Source of the DNA: Gammaproteobacteria bacterium
GTDB taxonomy: Bacteria > Pseudomonadota > Gammaproteobacteria > BMS3Bbin11
Direction of reading: 5' to 3'
Assembly (NCBI GenBank): GCA_030597275.1
Contig: JAUVSB010000009.1
Location: 1-14,673, forward strand
Length of the DNA stretch: 14,673 nucleotides
Part shown: in pieces, positions 6,219 to 14,347 of the stretch
Numbering within the stretch: position 1 is the first letter of the stretch
Layout of the letters: each line of letters starts with the position of its first letter
Translations under genes and position numbers: made by a program
Notes under the pieces: generated by a model
The model's database searches: none
What the model was told of the DNA's origin: nothing
Seen by the model: the letters and a program-made list of their open reading frames with translations, nothing else

Positions 6219-7139
6219 ATGAATACACGGTTTAATGAAATTAGAAGCTTTCTGAATCAAATAGTTCTTGGAAAAGAAAATCAAATTGAATTATGTCTAT
6301 GCTGTCTTCTGGCAAAAGGCCATCTGCTGATAGAGGACCTGCCGGGAATGGGTAAGACCCTGCTGGCACATACCCTGGCAAAAGCCCTTGGGCTGGATTT
6401 TTGTAGAATACAGTTTACCAGTGACATGCTTCCTGCGGACATCACAGGCGTCTCAATATTTGAAACGAGTAATAACAGTTTTCATTTTCACAAGGGACCC
6501 ATATTCTCTAGCGTAGTACTTGCCGATGAAATAAACAGGGCGTCACCCAAGGCACAAAGTGCCTTGCTGGAAGCCATGGAAGAACGCCAGGTGACTGTTG
6601 ATGGGGAAACCTATCCTTTGCCACACCCTTTTTTCGTAATTGCCACACAGAACCCTCTCGAGCAAACAGGTACATTTCCTCTACCAGAATCTCAGCTGGA
6701 TCGCTTCTTTATGCGAATCAGTATTGGTTATCCAGACAGAGAGGCTGAACGACAATTACTGGAAAGGGAGGATCGACGAGATTTTTTGTTGAAATCCGAT
6801 TCAATTGTGACAAGGAATGAGATATTAGCCTGGCAGGAAGAAGTAAAAAAGATTAAGACTGAACCAGCACTTCTGGATTATGTGCAGGACCTGGTAGAAC
6901 AATCACGGAACTCAGGTGAATTCAGCAATGGAATTTCACCACGGGCGGCTCTGGATCTGGTTAATGGTGGTAGAGCCTGGGCACTGCTGGCTGGCAGGCA
7001 CTATGTGTTACCTGAAGATATCCAGGACGTGTTACCAGCCGTCATTGGCCACAGGCTGACCATGGCGATGGATCAGGAAGGGCAAGTGAAGATAGGAATG
7101 AACCCGGCACACAGGCTGCTTGAAATTACACCAGTATAA
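6219..7139 (+). CDS. MoxR-family AAA+ ATPase
   Basis: MoxR ATPases act as chaperone-like motors, often with a DUF58 partner, to mature or activate other protein complexes. The 306-residue protein has Walker A GMGKT (43-47), Walker B LADE (101-104) followed by INRASPKAQSALLEAMEE, sensor 1 IATQNP (141-146), and QLDRF (159-163). The C-terminal lid includes ISPRAALDL and GHRLTM. The ATG follows AGGA at a suitable distance. It leads the plus-strand run moxR, DUF58, tgpA, an arrangement found widely in Proteobacteria, so it probably works with the next two gene products at the cytoplasmic membrane. Its target is unknown. Confidence 0.95.
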   Translation: MNTRFNEIRSFLNQIVLGKENQIELCLCCLLAKGHLLIEDLPGMGKTLLAHTLAKALGLDFCRIQFTSDMLPADITGVSIFETSNNSFHFHKGPIFSSVVLADEINRASPKAQSALLEAMEERQVTVDGETYPLPHPFFVIATQNPLEQTGTFPLPESQLDRFFMRISIGYPDREAERQLLEREDRRDFLLKSDSIVTRNEILAWQEEVKKIKTEPALLDYVQDLVEQSRNSGEFSNGISPRAALDLVNGGRAWALLAGRHYVLPEDIQDVLPAVIGHRLTMAMDQEGQVKIGMNPAHRLLEITPV

Positions 7140-7165
7140 ATTGAGGAACCTGTGGGGAATCGTCA

Positions 7166-8050
7166 ATGGATGAGCAATGCCTTTCAAGAAACAACCTCTA
7201 CATGCTGCCCACCCGGCATGGCATACTGTTTTCACTGGTACTGCTGTCCATGTTGCTGGTAGCCGTGAATTATAGTAATTCTCTGGCCTATATAATGACG
7301 TTCATCCTGTTTTCTACTGTACTGGTGTCGATGTTATATACACATCGAAACCTGCAGGGCATATGCCTTTCCTACGGTGACAGTAAACCGGTATTTGCCG
7401 GGAATTTACTTAGCTACACCCTTGTTCTTAGGAATCAAATACAGCGTGATCGTTTTGATATAGGAATTGATATTAAAGGAGATCAAAGCAGGCGAAGAGA
7501 TTTTTCTGCAAATGAAACCTTAAATATCGAGTGCAGTACCCGGGTTAAAAACAGGGGATGGCACGCGCTGCCGCCGGTGCAGGTGAATACTCGCTTTCCC
7601 CTCGGGCTGTTATTTTCATGGAGTAAACCGACACAACTGGAAAAGAAAAGCCTGGTCTACCCGAAGCCTTCTGAGTGGCAGGATTTCCCGGCAAGGTATT
7701 CAGGAAACAGTGCGATACAGACACAAAGCAGAAGGAGCAATGATGATTTTTCGGGCTTGCGTCAGTATCGTAAAGGTGATTCACCACAACATATAGACTG
7801 GAAAACTTATGCGCGGGGTAAAGGGCTGCACAGTAAGGATTTTAGTGGTGGAGAGCTGCCGCTGATGATTTTTAGATGGAGTGATACGGCAGGGGATAAA
7901 GAGCATCGAATCAGTCTCTTAACGCGCTGGGTAATTGAAGCAGGTGTTCAGGGAATCAAATTCGGGCTTGATCTGCCAGGTCACGAAGTAGCGCCATCGA
8001 ATGATGATAGACAAGTGCCAAAATGTTTGCAGCTGCGGGCACTAATGTAA
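7166..8050 (+). CDS. DUF58-domain membrane protein
   Basis: The 294-residue protein begins with two adjacent membrane segments (about 19-36 and 40-58) preceded by NLYMLPTRHG, a start common in this group. A soluble part then carries the DUF58 signature, DDFSGLRQYRKGDSP then HIDWKTYARG (193-219), ending in KDFSGGELP. DUF58 proteins pair with MoxR ATPases and are often compared with von Willebrand factor A-like folds; a biochemical role is not established. The ATG at 7166 is favoured by GGGGAA at 7154-7159. moxR ends 26 bp upstream and tgpA starts 6 bp downstream, which supports co-transcription. Confidence 0.9.
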   Translation: MDEQCLSRNNLYMLPTRHGILFSLVLLSMLLVAVNYSNSLAYIMTFILFSTVLVSMLYTHRNLQGICLSYGDSKPVFAGNLLSYTLVLRNQIQRDRFDIGIDIKGDQSRRRDFSANETLNIECSTRVKNRGWHALPPVQVNTRFPLGLLFSWSKPTQLEKKSLVYPKPSEWQDFPARYSGNSAIQTQSRRSNDDFSGLRQYRKGDSPQHIDWKTYARGKGLHSKDFSGGELPLMIFRWSDTAGDKEHRISLLTRWVIEAGVQGIKFGLDLPGHEVAPSNDDRQVPKCLQLRALM

Positions 8051-8056
8051 CCAGTT

Positions 8057-10105
8057 TTGACTGCTCTTTTCAAAAGGTTCCATATTAGTACCGGTCAGGA
8101 ATTACAACCCGACAGACAGGCCCTGTTTTCACTAATACTTGCCTTTTTTCTATCAATCAGCCCGCACGTAGCCAGGTTGCCAGCCTGGTTTGCCGTACTT
8201 GCCGTCATCGTGTTTGTCTGGCGCTATAAAATAATTAGCAACAGGGTTTATCAGCCGGGTTCTATTTTACGAACCCTTATTCTGTTCGTAATTATGTTCT
8301 TTCTATATAAGCATTATGGGACTTTGCTGGGTCGTGATGCAGGCGTTGCTATGCTCATTGCGTTAACGATGCTGAAATTTCTTGAGCTGAAAAGCCTGCG
8401 TGATTATATGCTCATCGTGTTTCTGTGCCTGTTTATCGTGTTGACGAGCTTTCTCTATTCGCAAGCACTCTGGCTTGGGTTTTATTTGTTAGCAGTGGTA
8501 ATCATATTATTAACTGTAATGATGTACTTGAACCATGGAACACGAGACGACCCATTTGGCATGCTGAAACGTTCAGCCTCAATGCTGATGATGGGACTGC
8601 CTGTAGCAGCATTATTGTTTGTATTATTCCCCCGTTTGCAGGGAGGTTTGTTTGGTTTACCGGGAGACAGCCATTCCGGGTTGACGGGAATGTCAGATAC
8701 GATGAAACCCGGCAGCATAAATGAATTGAACCTTAGTGAAAAAGTTGCTTTCAGAGTGGATTTTTCAGGAGATGTACCGGTAGCAAATCAAAGGTACTGG
8801 CGAGGATTAGTGCTCGAGGATTATGAAGAGGGGACCTGGAAAGAAAGTCGTGATAATTACGGCATCATCACGGACGTAAAGTATTCAGTTTATGATTTAA
8901 TCGAATATACGATATTGCAGGAGGCGTCAAACCAAAAGTGGGTTTTTGCACTTGATATACCAATTTTCAAACCGGCTAATCTGCAATGGGGGACGGGACG
9001 AACCTTACGCAGCATCGGTGTCTTAAGAGAGCGGCAACAGCAAACAATAAAATCAGCAAACCCTTATTTTTTTGAAGATATGATCGAGAATGTGCTGACT
9101 AAAAACCTGGATATAACCTCGGTATCCGGGCCACGAGTTGCCGTCCTGGCAGATGAGCTTTACCAGCAGTCAGGCAGCGATAAAGAATATGTTAAAACGA
9201 TACTTGCATATTTTCGAGATAATGAATTTATCTATAGCCTGCAACCGCCTCTGCTTGGGGAGCATCCAATAGAAGATTTTATGCTTAATACACGTAAGGG
9301 CTACTGTGAGCATTTTGCGTCTTCATTCACAATGATGATGAGACTTTCAGGAATTCCTGCCCGTGTAGTTATCGGCTATCAGGGGGGGGAATGGAATGAG
9401 CAGGGTGATTATATGATTGTACGTCAGAGTGATGCCCATGCATGGTCAGAAGTTTGGCTCGAAAAGGAAGGCTGGCGAAGAGTTGACCCAACTTCAGCTG
9501 TTGCACCTGAGAGAATTGAGTATGGCCTGTCAGCAGTCCGTCAACTGGTGGCAGAGGGGAGGGAGCTTGGAAGTCTCACGGATGAAAAATTAAAAGTCAT
9601 GTTAAAAATGTCACTGCTGACCCAGACATTAAGGGACATGACAATGTTATGGGATGGCGTTAATACTCGATGGTATAAATGGGTAATTGGTTTTGGTAAA
9701 AAAAACCAGACCAGCATGCTGAAATGGTTAGGTTTCAAGCAGGCAAACTGGACTAACATGATCATTTTACTGGTCGTCCTTGTTTCAATGGTGGTGAGTA
9801 TCCAGGCGTGGATTCTATTTCACCGCAGGAAAGTTGTTGATCCGGCTATCAGGCAATATCAAAAGTTCTGCCATCGCCTGATGCGTATTGGTATCACAAA
9901 GTTCCCCTATGAAGGCCCCGTCGCATTTGCTGAGAGAGCGGTTAGTTTACGGCCGGATTTAAAGAGCCCGGTTGTAGCGGTAACGGAAGCCTATATAGAT
10001 ATTAAGTATGCCGGTAACTCAGGTACACTCCAGCAGCAAAAACTTGTTCGTGCAGTAAGCGATTTCAAACCAGACAACAAAAGGCGGGTTGAACTTTATG
10101 ATTAA
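8057..10105 (+). CDS. tgpA: TgpA-type membrane transglutaminase
   Basis: The 682-residue protein resembles Pseudomonas aeruginosa TgpA, an essential inner-membrane protein with a periplasmic transglutaminase domain. The N-terminal third (about 22-191) has six or seven membrane segments (DUF3488 type). The papain-like domain has Cys417 in GYCEHF, His461 in DAHAWSEVW and Asp477 in VDPTS. The spacings of 44 and 16 residues equal, as I recall, those of TgpA Cys404, His448, Asp464. A last membrane segment (about 567-588) precedes a cytoplasmic C-terminal tail (DUF4129 type). The frame is closed by the DUF58 stop at 8048-8050 and no ATG lies near, so TTG at 8057 is the likely start, without a clear ribosome binding site. 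Translation probably depends on coupling to the DUF58 gene. The natural substrate is unknown. Confidence 0.93.
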   Translation: MTALFKRFHISTGQELQPDRQALFSLILAFFLSISPHVARLPAWFAVLAVIVFVWRYKIISNRVYQPGSILRTLILFVIMFFLYKHYGTLLGRDAGVAMLIALTMLKFLELKSLRDYMLIVFLCLFIVLTSFLYSQALWLGFYLLAVVIILLTVMMYLNHGTRDDPFGMLKRSASMLMMGLPVAALLFVLFPRLQGGLFGLPGDSHSGLTGMSDTMKPGSINELNLSEKVAFRVDFSGDVPVANQRYWRGLVLEDYEEGTWKESRDNYGIITDVKYSVYDLIEYTILQEASNQKWVFALDIPIFKPANLQWGTGRTLRSIGVLRERQQQTIKSANPYFFEDMIENVLTKNLDITSVSGPRVAVLADELYQQSGSDKEYVKTILAYFRDNEFIYSLQPPLLGEHPIEDFMLNTRKGYCEHFASSFTMMMRLSGIPARVVIGYQGGEWNEQGDYMIVRQSDAHAWSEVWLEKEGWRRVDPTSAVAPERIEYGLSAVRQLVAEGRELGSLTDEKLKVMLKMSLLTQTLRDMTMLWDGVNTRWYKWVIGFGKKNQTSMLKWLGFKQANWTNMIILLVVLVSMVVSIQAWILFHRRKVVDPAIRQYQKFCHRLMRIGITKFPYEGPVAFAERAVSLRPDLKSPVVAVTEAYIDIKYAGNSGTLQQQKLVRAVSDFKPDNKRRVELYD

Positions 10106-10922
10106 TCATTATGGCAGCCCCAAACCTCCTGTAGTGATGGTGATTGGTGGAATGGATCCATCCGGTGGCGCTGGTCTATGTGCGGATATACAGACCCTTT
10201 CAAGCCTGGGTTGCCATGCCGCTCCGGTGGTGACAGCCTTGGCCGTTCAGGACACCTCGGTGGTTAAGACTTTTGAACTGGTCGATGTTGAATTGATCAG
10301 GGCACAAATGGAAACGGTGTTTGATGATATTTCTCCTTCAGTAATAAAAACAGGCATGCTTGGAAGCAGAGATGTCATCTCAGTCGTTGCTGATGTATTA
10401 AAAAAGCAACCGGAAATCCAGCTTATCGTAGACCCGGTAATGAGTAGCAACAATGACGACAGCCTGAGTGAACACTCACTATCATCAACTATCAAAGAAT
10501 TGCTGATACCCATCGCAACACTGATTAGTCCCAATATTCCTGAAGCTGCCGTACTGGCGGGCAAAGACCCGCTCAACACCGTTGATGCCGATGACTGTGC
10601 CGCTCTTTTATATGACAGGGACAGCCACTGCGACTGTTTGATAACAGGTACCCACGCAGAATCCCGGCAGGTGATCAATCGTTACTACCAGCAGGGTAGA
10701 AAGAAAAAAGAGTGGTGTTGGGAGCGTCTGCAGTTTGAATATCATGGCTCAGGTTGTACCCTGGCATCAGCCATTGCAGCCGGGGTCGCCCATGGCCTCA
10801 AAATGGAGCAGGCTGTTGATCAGGCACAGCACTATGTCATGAAATGTCTTGTTTCGGGATTCAAGCCGGGGCAAGGACAGCATGTTCCTTACAGGCTCTG
10901 CTCAAATCTATCAGCTAAGTAA
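10098..10922 (+). CDS. thiD: hydroxymethylpyrimidine/phosphomethylpyrimidine kinase
   Basis: ThiD phosphorylates 4-amino-5-hydroxymethyl-2-methylpyrimidine twice, to the diphosphate used by ThiE in thiamin synthesis. The 274-residue protein is a ribokinase-fold enzyme: GGMDPSGGAGLCADIQT near the N-terminus, then LGCHAAPVVTALAVQDT, KTGMLG, DPVM, and HGSGCTLASAIAAG as the anion hole and catalytic loop. The wording is closest to the Pseudomonas type. The DPVM loop reads SSNNDDSL, unlike the AKSG of E. coli. ATG at 10098 overlaps the tgpA stop by 8 bp and follows AGGCGGG (10082-10088); a TTG at 10089 is less likely. thiE starts 4 bp after the stop. Confidence 0.95.
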   Translation: MINHYGSPKPPVVMVIGGMDPSGGAGLCADIQTLSSLGCHAAPVVTALAVQDTSVVKTFELVDVELIRAQMETVFDDISPSVIKTGMLGSRDVISVVADVLKKQPEIQLIVDPVMSSNNDDSLSEHSLSSTIKELLIPIATLISPNIPEAAVLAGKDPLNTVDADDCAALLYDRDSHCDCLITGTHAESRQVINRYYQQGRKKKEWCWERLQFEYHGSGCTLASAIAAGVAHGLKMEQAVDQAQHYVMKCLVSGFKPGQGQHVPYRLCSNLSAK

Positions 10923-10926
10923 CCTT

Positions 10927-11604
10927 ATGCACCCTTTTGCAGAGAATATACGTGGCCTGTACGCCATAGTAGACACGGCAAGCTGTGATGAGAATCTCTT
11001 GTTTGAAAAAGTGCGTTTGGTGCTGGATGCAGGTTGCCGTGTATTACAGTACCGGGACAAGACTAGTGATAATAAAAAACGCCTGTTGCAGGCCGGAGAG
11101 TTGCGCTTACTGTGTGATAAGGCTGGAGCAGTTTTTATAATTAATGATGATGCCGAGCTGGCCGTGCAGGTAAACGCCGATGGGGTACATTGTGGCAGGG
11201 ATGATGCTGGAATAAGAGAAACCAGGGTCCGTTACCCAACATTGATGATTGGTGCTTCCTGTTATAACAGCATTGAGCGCGCAGAACAGGCAATCAAGAG
11301 TGGCGCTGATTATGTTGCTTTCGGCCGTTTCTATCCTTCCTCAACTAAACCTGAAGCGACACCTGCGAATATCGAAATTTTGCAACAGGCAAAACAACGA
11401 TTTGATTGCCCCATTGTCGCAATCGGTGGAATCGTGGCAGAAAATGCCGGTATTCTGATATCATCCGGTGCTAGCGCCGTTGCCGTTATTGGTGGGGTAT
11501 TTTCTGCCGCAGATCCCTATCTTAGTAGCAAGGAAATCTGTGCCTTGTTCAATAACCCTCAGCAGCCAGTTGAGAAAAACCCAACTAGTGATGCTATAAA
11601 TTAA
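10927..11604 (+). CDS. thiE: thiamine-phosphate synthase
   Basis: ThiE couples the hydroxymethylpyrimidine diphosphate made by ThiD with thiazole phosphate to form thiamin phosphate. The 225-residue protein is a TIM barrel with LQYRDKT (diphosphate-binding Arg and Lys), INDDAELA, GVHCGRDD, DYVAFGRFYPSSTKPEA and AIGGI, then GASAVAVIGGVF near the end. Two positions differ from the usual wording: HCG where HLG is common, and GASCYN where GxSTH or GATCH is common. The frame is open upstream inside thiD to a TTG at 10849, but ATG at 10927, 4 bp after the thiD stop, aligns with family N-termini (RGLYAIVD). No strong ribosome binding site is visible, so coupling to thiD is likely. Confidence 0.95.
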   Translation: MHPFAENIRGLYAIVDTASCDENLLFEKVRLVLDAGCRVLQYRDKTSDNKKRLLQAGELRLLCDKAGAVFIINDDAELAVQVNADGVHCGRDDAGIRETRVRYPTLMIGASCYNSIERAEQAIKSGADYVAFGRFYPSSTKPEATPANIEILQQAKQRFDCPIVAIGGIVAENAGILISSGASAVAVIGGVFSAADPYLSSKEICALFNNPQQPVEKNPTSDAIN

Positions 11605-11649
11605 TCAGTTACAAAGAGTGAAACAAAGACAAAACCGGATGATACAAAG

Positions 11650-12930
11650 ATGACTAACGAAGAACTTTTTCAGCAAGCCTCAAAACACATACCCGGAGGA
11701 GTGAATTCACCGGTGCGGGCATTCAAGTCGGTAGGCGGCTCACCCGTATTCTTTAAGCGAGGATCTGGTGCAAGACTTTGGGATGAGCAGGGTCGTGAAT
11801 ATATCGACTATGTTGGATCGTGGGGACCAATGATACTCGGCCACTCTCACCCCGCAGTCATCGATGCGGTGAAAAAACAAATTGAAGCCGGTCTGGGATA
11901 TGGCGCCCCGACAGTACTGGAAACAAAGATGGCTGATTTAGTCTGTGAGCTTGTACCCTCTATGGACAAAGTCAGGATGGTCAGTTCGGGGACCGAGGCC
12001 ACAATGAGCGCTATTCGCCTGGCTCGAGGAGCGACAGGCAGGGATAAATTGATTAAGTTTGAAGGTTGTTATCATGGTCATTCAGATTCCTTGCTGGTAA
12101 AGGCCGGCTCAGGGGCGTTGACTCTAGGTGTGCCAACATCACCTGGTGTGCCTGCTGTTCTGGCCAAACTTACCCTGACACTGGAATACAACAATCTGCA
12201 GCAAGTAGCTGAAGTCATGGCAGCTGAAGGCGAAGAAATAGCCTGCATTATTGTTGAACCTGTCGCCGGTAATATGAACTGTGTGCCACCAGTAGCTGGC
12301 TTTCTTGATGGTTTGCGGAAGCTTTGTGATGAATACGGAACAGTGCTTATTTTTGATGAGGTAATGACAGGGTTCCGCGTTGCACTTGGTGGAGCCCAGG
12401 CTCATTATTCTGTCTCTCCCGACCTGACAACATTGGGCAAAGTAATTGGTGGAGGATTGCCTGTAGGCGCTTTTGGTGGAAAATCTGATTTAATGGACCA
12501 GATTGCACCAGATGGGCCGGTATATCAGGCAGGGACATTGTCAGGTAACCCGGTCGCTATGTCGGCTGGGCTGGCGATGCTTGAGAACATTCAGGCTGAG
12601 GGGTTTTATGATCAGCTTTCAGCGACTGCCTTGCAACTGGTCTCCGGCATCCAGCAGCGTGCCAAATCTGCAGACATTGCACTGACTTTCAATCAGGTTG
12701 GCGGAATGTTTGGTCTGTTCTTCACCGACAGTGAGGAAGTGACCTGTTTTGCCGATGTCATGGCCTGTGATGTCGAGCGGTTTAACAAATTTTTTCATGG
12801 CATGTTGGAGCAGGGCATAAACCTTGCCCCCTCATCGTTTGAAGCCGGTTTTGTTTCGTCCGCACATGGCCAGGAAGAAATTGATATAACCCTTGATACG
12901 GCGGAAAAAGTATTTGCATCGATAAAATAA
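11650..12930 (+). CDS. hemL: glutamate-1-semialdehyde 2,1-aminomutase
   Basis: HemL converts glutamate-1-semialdehyde to 5-aminolevulinate, the last step of the C5 route to tetrapyrroles; it is a cytosolic PLP enzyme. The 426-residue protein, the normal length, starts with SKHIPGGVNSPVRAF and has VSSGTEATMSAIRLAR (phosphate binding), CYHGHSD, IIVEPVAGNMN, IFDEVMTGFR (Asp contacting the PLP ring) and TTLGKVIGGG, where Lys264 forms the Schiff base. The start ATG lies 45 bp after thiE. thiD-thiE-hemL is the order I recall in Pseudomonas, which supports a shared ancestral arrangement. It is the last plus-strand gene of the run; the 119 bp after it hold no convincing terminator. Confidence 0.97.
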   Translation: MTNEELFQQASKHIPGGVNSPVRAFKSVGGSPVFFKRGSGARLWDEQGREYIDYVGSWGPMILGHSHPAVIDAVKKQIEAGLGYGAPTVLETKMADLVCELVPSMDKVRMVSSGTEATMSAIRLARGATGRDKLIKFEGCYHGHSDSLLVKAGSGALTLGVPTSPGVPAVLAKLTLTLEYNNLQQVAEVMAAEGEEIACIIVEPVAGNMNCVPPVAGFLDGLRKLCDEYGTVLIFDEVMTGFRVALGGAQAHYSVSPDLTTLGKVIGGGLPVGAFGGKSDLMDQIAPDGPVYQAGTLSGNPVAMSAGLAMLENIQAEGFYDQLSATALQLVSGIQQRAKSADIALTFNQVGGMFGLFFTDSEEVTCFADVMACDVERFNKFFHGMLEQGINLAPSSFEAGFVSSAHGQEEIDITLDTAEKVFASIK

Positions 12931-13049
12931 AGACTGTTTTCAATGTTCGGTTTTCAGTAGTAGCTAGAATTTCTGAACACGGAACACTGCATCTTTCCCG
13001 TTGGTGCTAAAGATTCAGCAAATTTCTGATAAACAGTGGATTTAATCCA

Positions 13050-14177
13050 TTACTTGTTATGTTTTTTCCTGGACTGGTGCCGAGAAGCGCGAATTCTTCG
13101 AATTCCCCATAGTACGATTTGTAGAGGGTGCCTGATAAGGCGCGTAAAAAATAAACTTTTATCTGGTGAAACACCATAATAGAGCCTTAACCACCAGCTG
13201 GACGGAAAAAAGAGATCTTTTACTTCTTGTTTTACTGGCTCTCGAAGTATGGTACTCAGTGGCAAAATACTGACACCGGTTCCAGCAGGCATGGGGCTGT
13301 GGTTGAGAGGAACGTGCGGGCGCAAGTTTTCTGGTAAGGGAATAATGTAATCAACCAGCCTCAGGGCATTAATGACCTGCGGGTAATCTTTTGTAAGAAC
13401 CGGCCAGTCTATCTCCTGCTCAAAGTGACTGGCATAAAATACGATGTCTACACACCAGACGAGTTTTAATCTTGCTGCCGGCTCAGACATGTGATGGAAA
13501 AGATGGCGCAGCTGGTCCTGATGGCCCAGTGAGTAGTGTTGAGCCCCATTCACTGAAAACATATTTAATGGCGAGGTGAGGTTATCCAGCGTAATCGAAG
13601 CGGGTGCATCACCACTGAGTGCATCGTGATGAACTTCTATCAGAATTTGCTGACCATCCAGCGTTTTGTACGCACCAGGTAGATGATGGTGCTCGGACAT
13701 ATACTGGCTGCCGGCATGCTCAGGGGCCGAATAATCTAAATCACGCAGGATTTGTTGAACCCTTATGGCTTTGTCTGGAGGGACAAGCAAATCTATATCG
13801 CTCATTGTTCGCAGGGAAGGATCAGGATAGATGGTATGAGCAAGATATGAGCCTTTTAAAACTACCAGCTTGATTGATTCCTTTTCACAGGCTTCGCCTA
13901 TCTCAGCCATTGCTTTGGCTCGCCCATCATTAGCCCAACGATGACGTTGTACCAGAGCATAGAGCTGCCTTTTTACATTTTGCGGAATATCTATGCCGCT
14001 TTCACGCATGTTGGTATACAGTAGTGGAGCGATGGCGTTATTTTCAGCCTGTTTAACCAGCTCATCCCAATCAGTAAATGATTGCAGGGCCCAGCGTAGA
14101 GCCTGCTTGTCCTGATTGTCGGGGTTGATCCGTGCAGCATGTGCAAGGATTTGGTAAACAGGATCAAAGTTATTCAT
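13050..14177 (-). CDS. nucleotidyltransferase-like protein (PF14907 type)
   Basis: The 375-residue protein has KGSYLAHTIYPDPS, then LRTMSDIDLLV (Lys108, Asp127 and Asp129 from the ATG at 14177). This KG...Y...R..SDIDLL pattern is the metal-binding Asp pair of the uncharacterised nucleotidyltransferase family PF14907. A later segment, QHYSLGHQDQLRHLFHH, and ILIEVHH fit the rest of that family. The transferred nucleotide and the acceptor are unknown. Members occur near polysaccharide or peptide-modification genes, but none is visible here. A TTG at 14186 would add three residues; ATG at 14177 is preferred. A 48-codon ORF overlaps its start by 8 bp. The gene ends 119 bp from hemL in a convergent layout. 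Confidence 0.85.
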   Translation of the reverse strand: MNNFDPVYQILAHAARINPDNQDKQALRWALQSFTDWDELVKQAENNAIAPLLYTNMRESGIDIPQNVKRQLYALVQRHRWANDGRAKAMAEIGEACEKESIKLVVLKGSYLAHTIYPDPSLRTMSDIDLLVPPDKAIRVQQILRDLDYSAPEHAGSQYMSEHHHLPGAYKTLDGQQILIEVHHDALSGDAPASITLDNLTSPLNMFSVNGAQHYSLGHQDQLRHLFHHMSEPAARLKLVWCVDIVFYASHFEQEIDWPVLTKDYPQVINALRLVDYIIPLPENLRPHVPLNHSPMPAGTGVSILPLSTILREPVKQEVKDLFFPSSWWLRLYYGVSPDKSLFFTRLIRHPLQIVLWGIRRIRASRHQSRKKHNK

Positions 14178-14316
14178 TATGGTCAATATTTTCTAGCTGG
14201 AAGCCCGGACGGCCAACCATAGAAGCCATCACTGTAGCTGAAATGAATAAAGTAAATAGGGTCAAACATGGCGTAGTCCACTTCAGCAGCTTAGGGTAAT
14301 TTCGCCTTATAATCAT
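14170..14316 (-). CDS. possible small membrane or secreted protein, 48 aa
   Basis: The ORF runs from ATG at 14316 to TAA at 14170-14172, and that stop overlaps the first codons of the nucleotidyltransferase gene in the shared ATGAATAA. The product starts with a basic segment (MIIRRNYPKLLKW), then a hydrophobic stretch (about residues 14-34, TPCLTLFTLFISATVMASMVG), then a polar tail ending ENIDHNE. This looks like a signal peptide or one membrane anchor. An in-frame TAA lies one codon before the ATG, so the start is fixed. No clear ribosome binding site is visible and I recognise no family. The overlap could couple translation of the downstream gene. Confidence 0.45.
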   Translation of the reverse strand: MIIRRNYPKLLKWTTPCLTLFTLFISATVMASMVGRPGFQLENIDHNE

Positions 14317-14347
14317 TTTTTATTTGTTGAATCTGTGGTGATCTGGA

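Noticed and set aside
12936..12990. Repeated words such as GTTTTCA and GAACACGGAACAC after hemL
   Set aside because: The copies are short and degenerate. They may be an intergenic repeat, but I could not define a unit with consistent length.
13037..13049. Palindrome TGGATTTAATCCA as a terminator between hemL and the nucleotidyltransferase gene
   Set aside because: The stem is 6 bp, AT-rich, with a one-base centre and no T-run on either strand, so it cannot form a convincing terminator.
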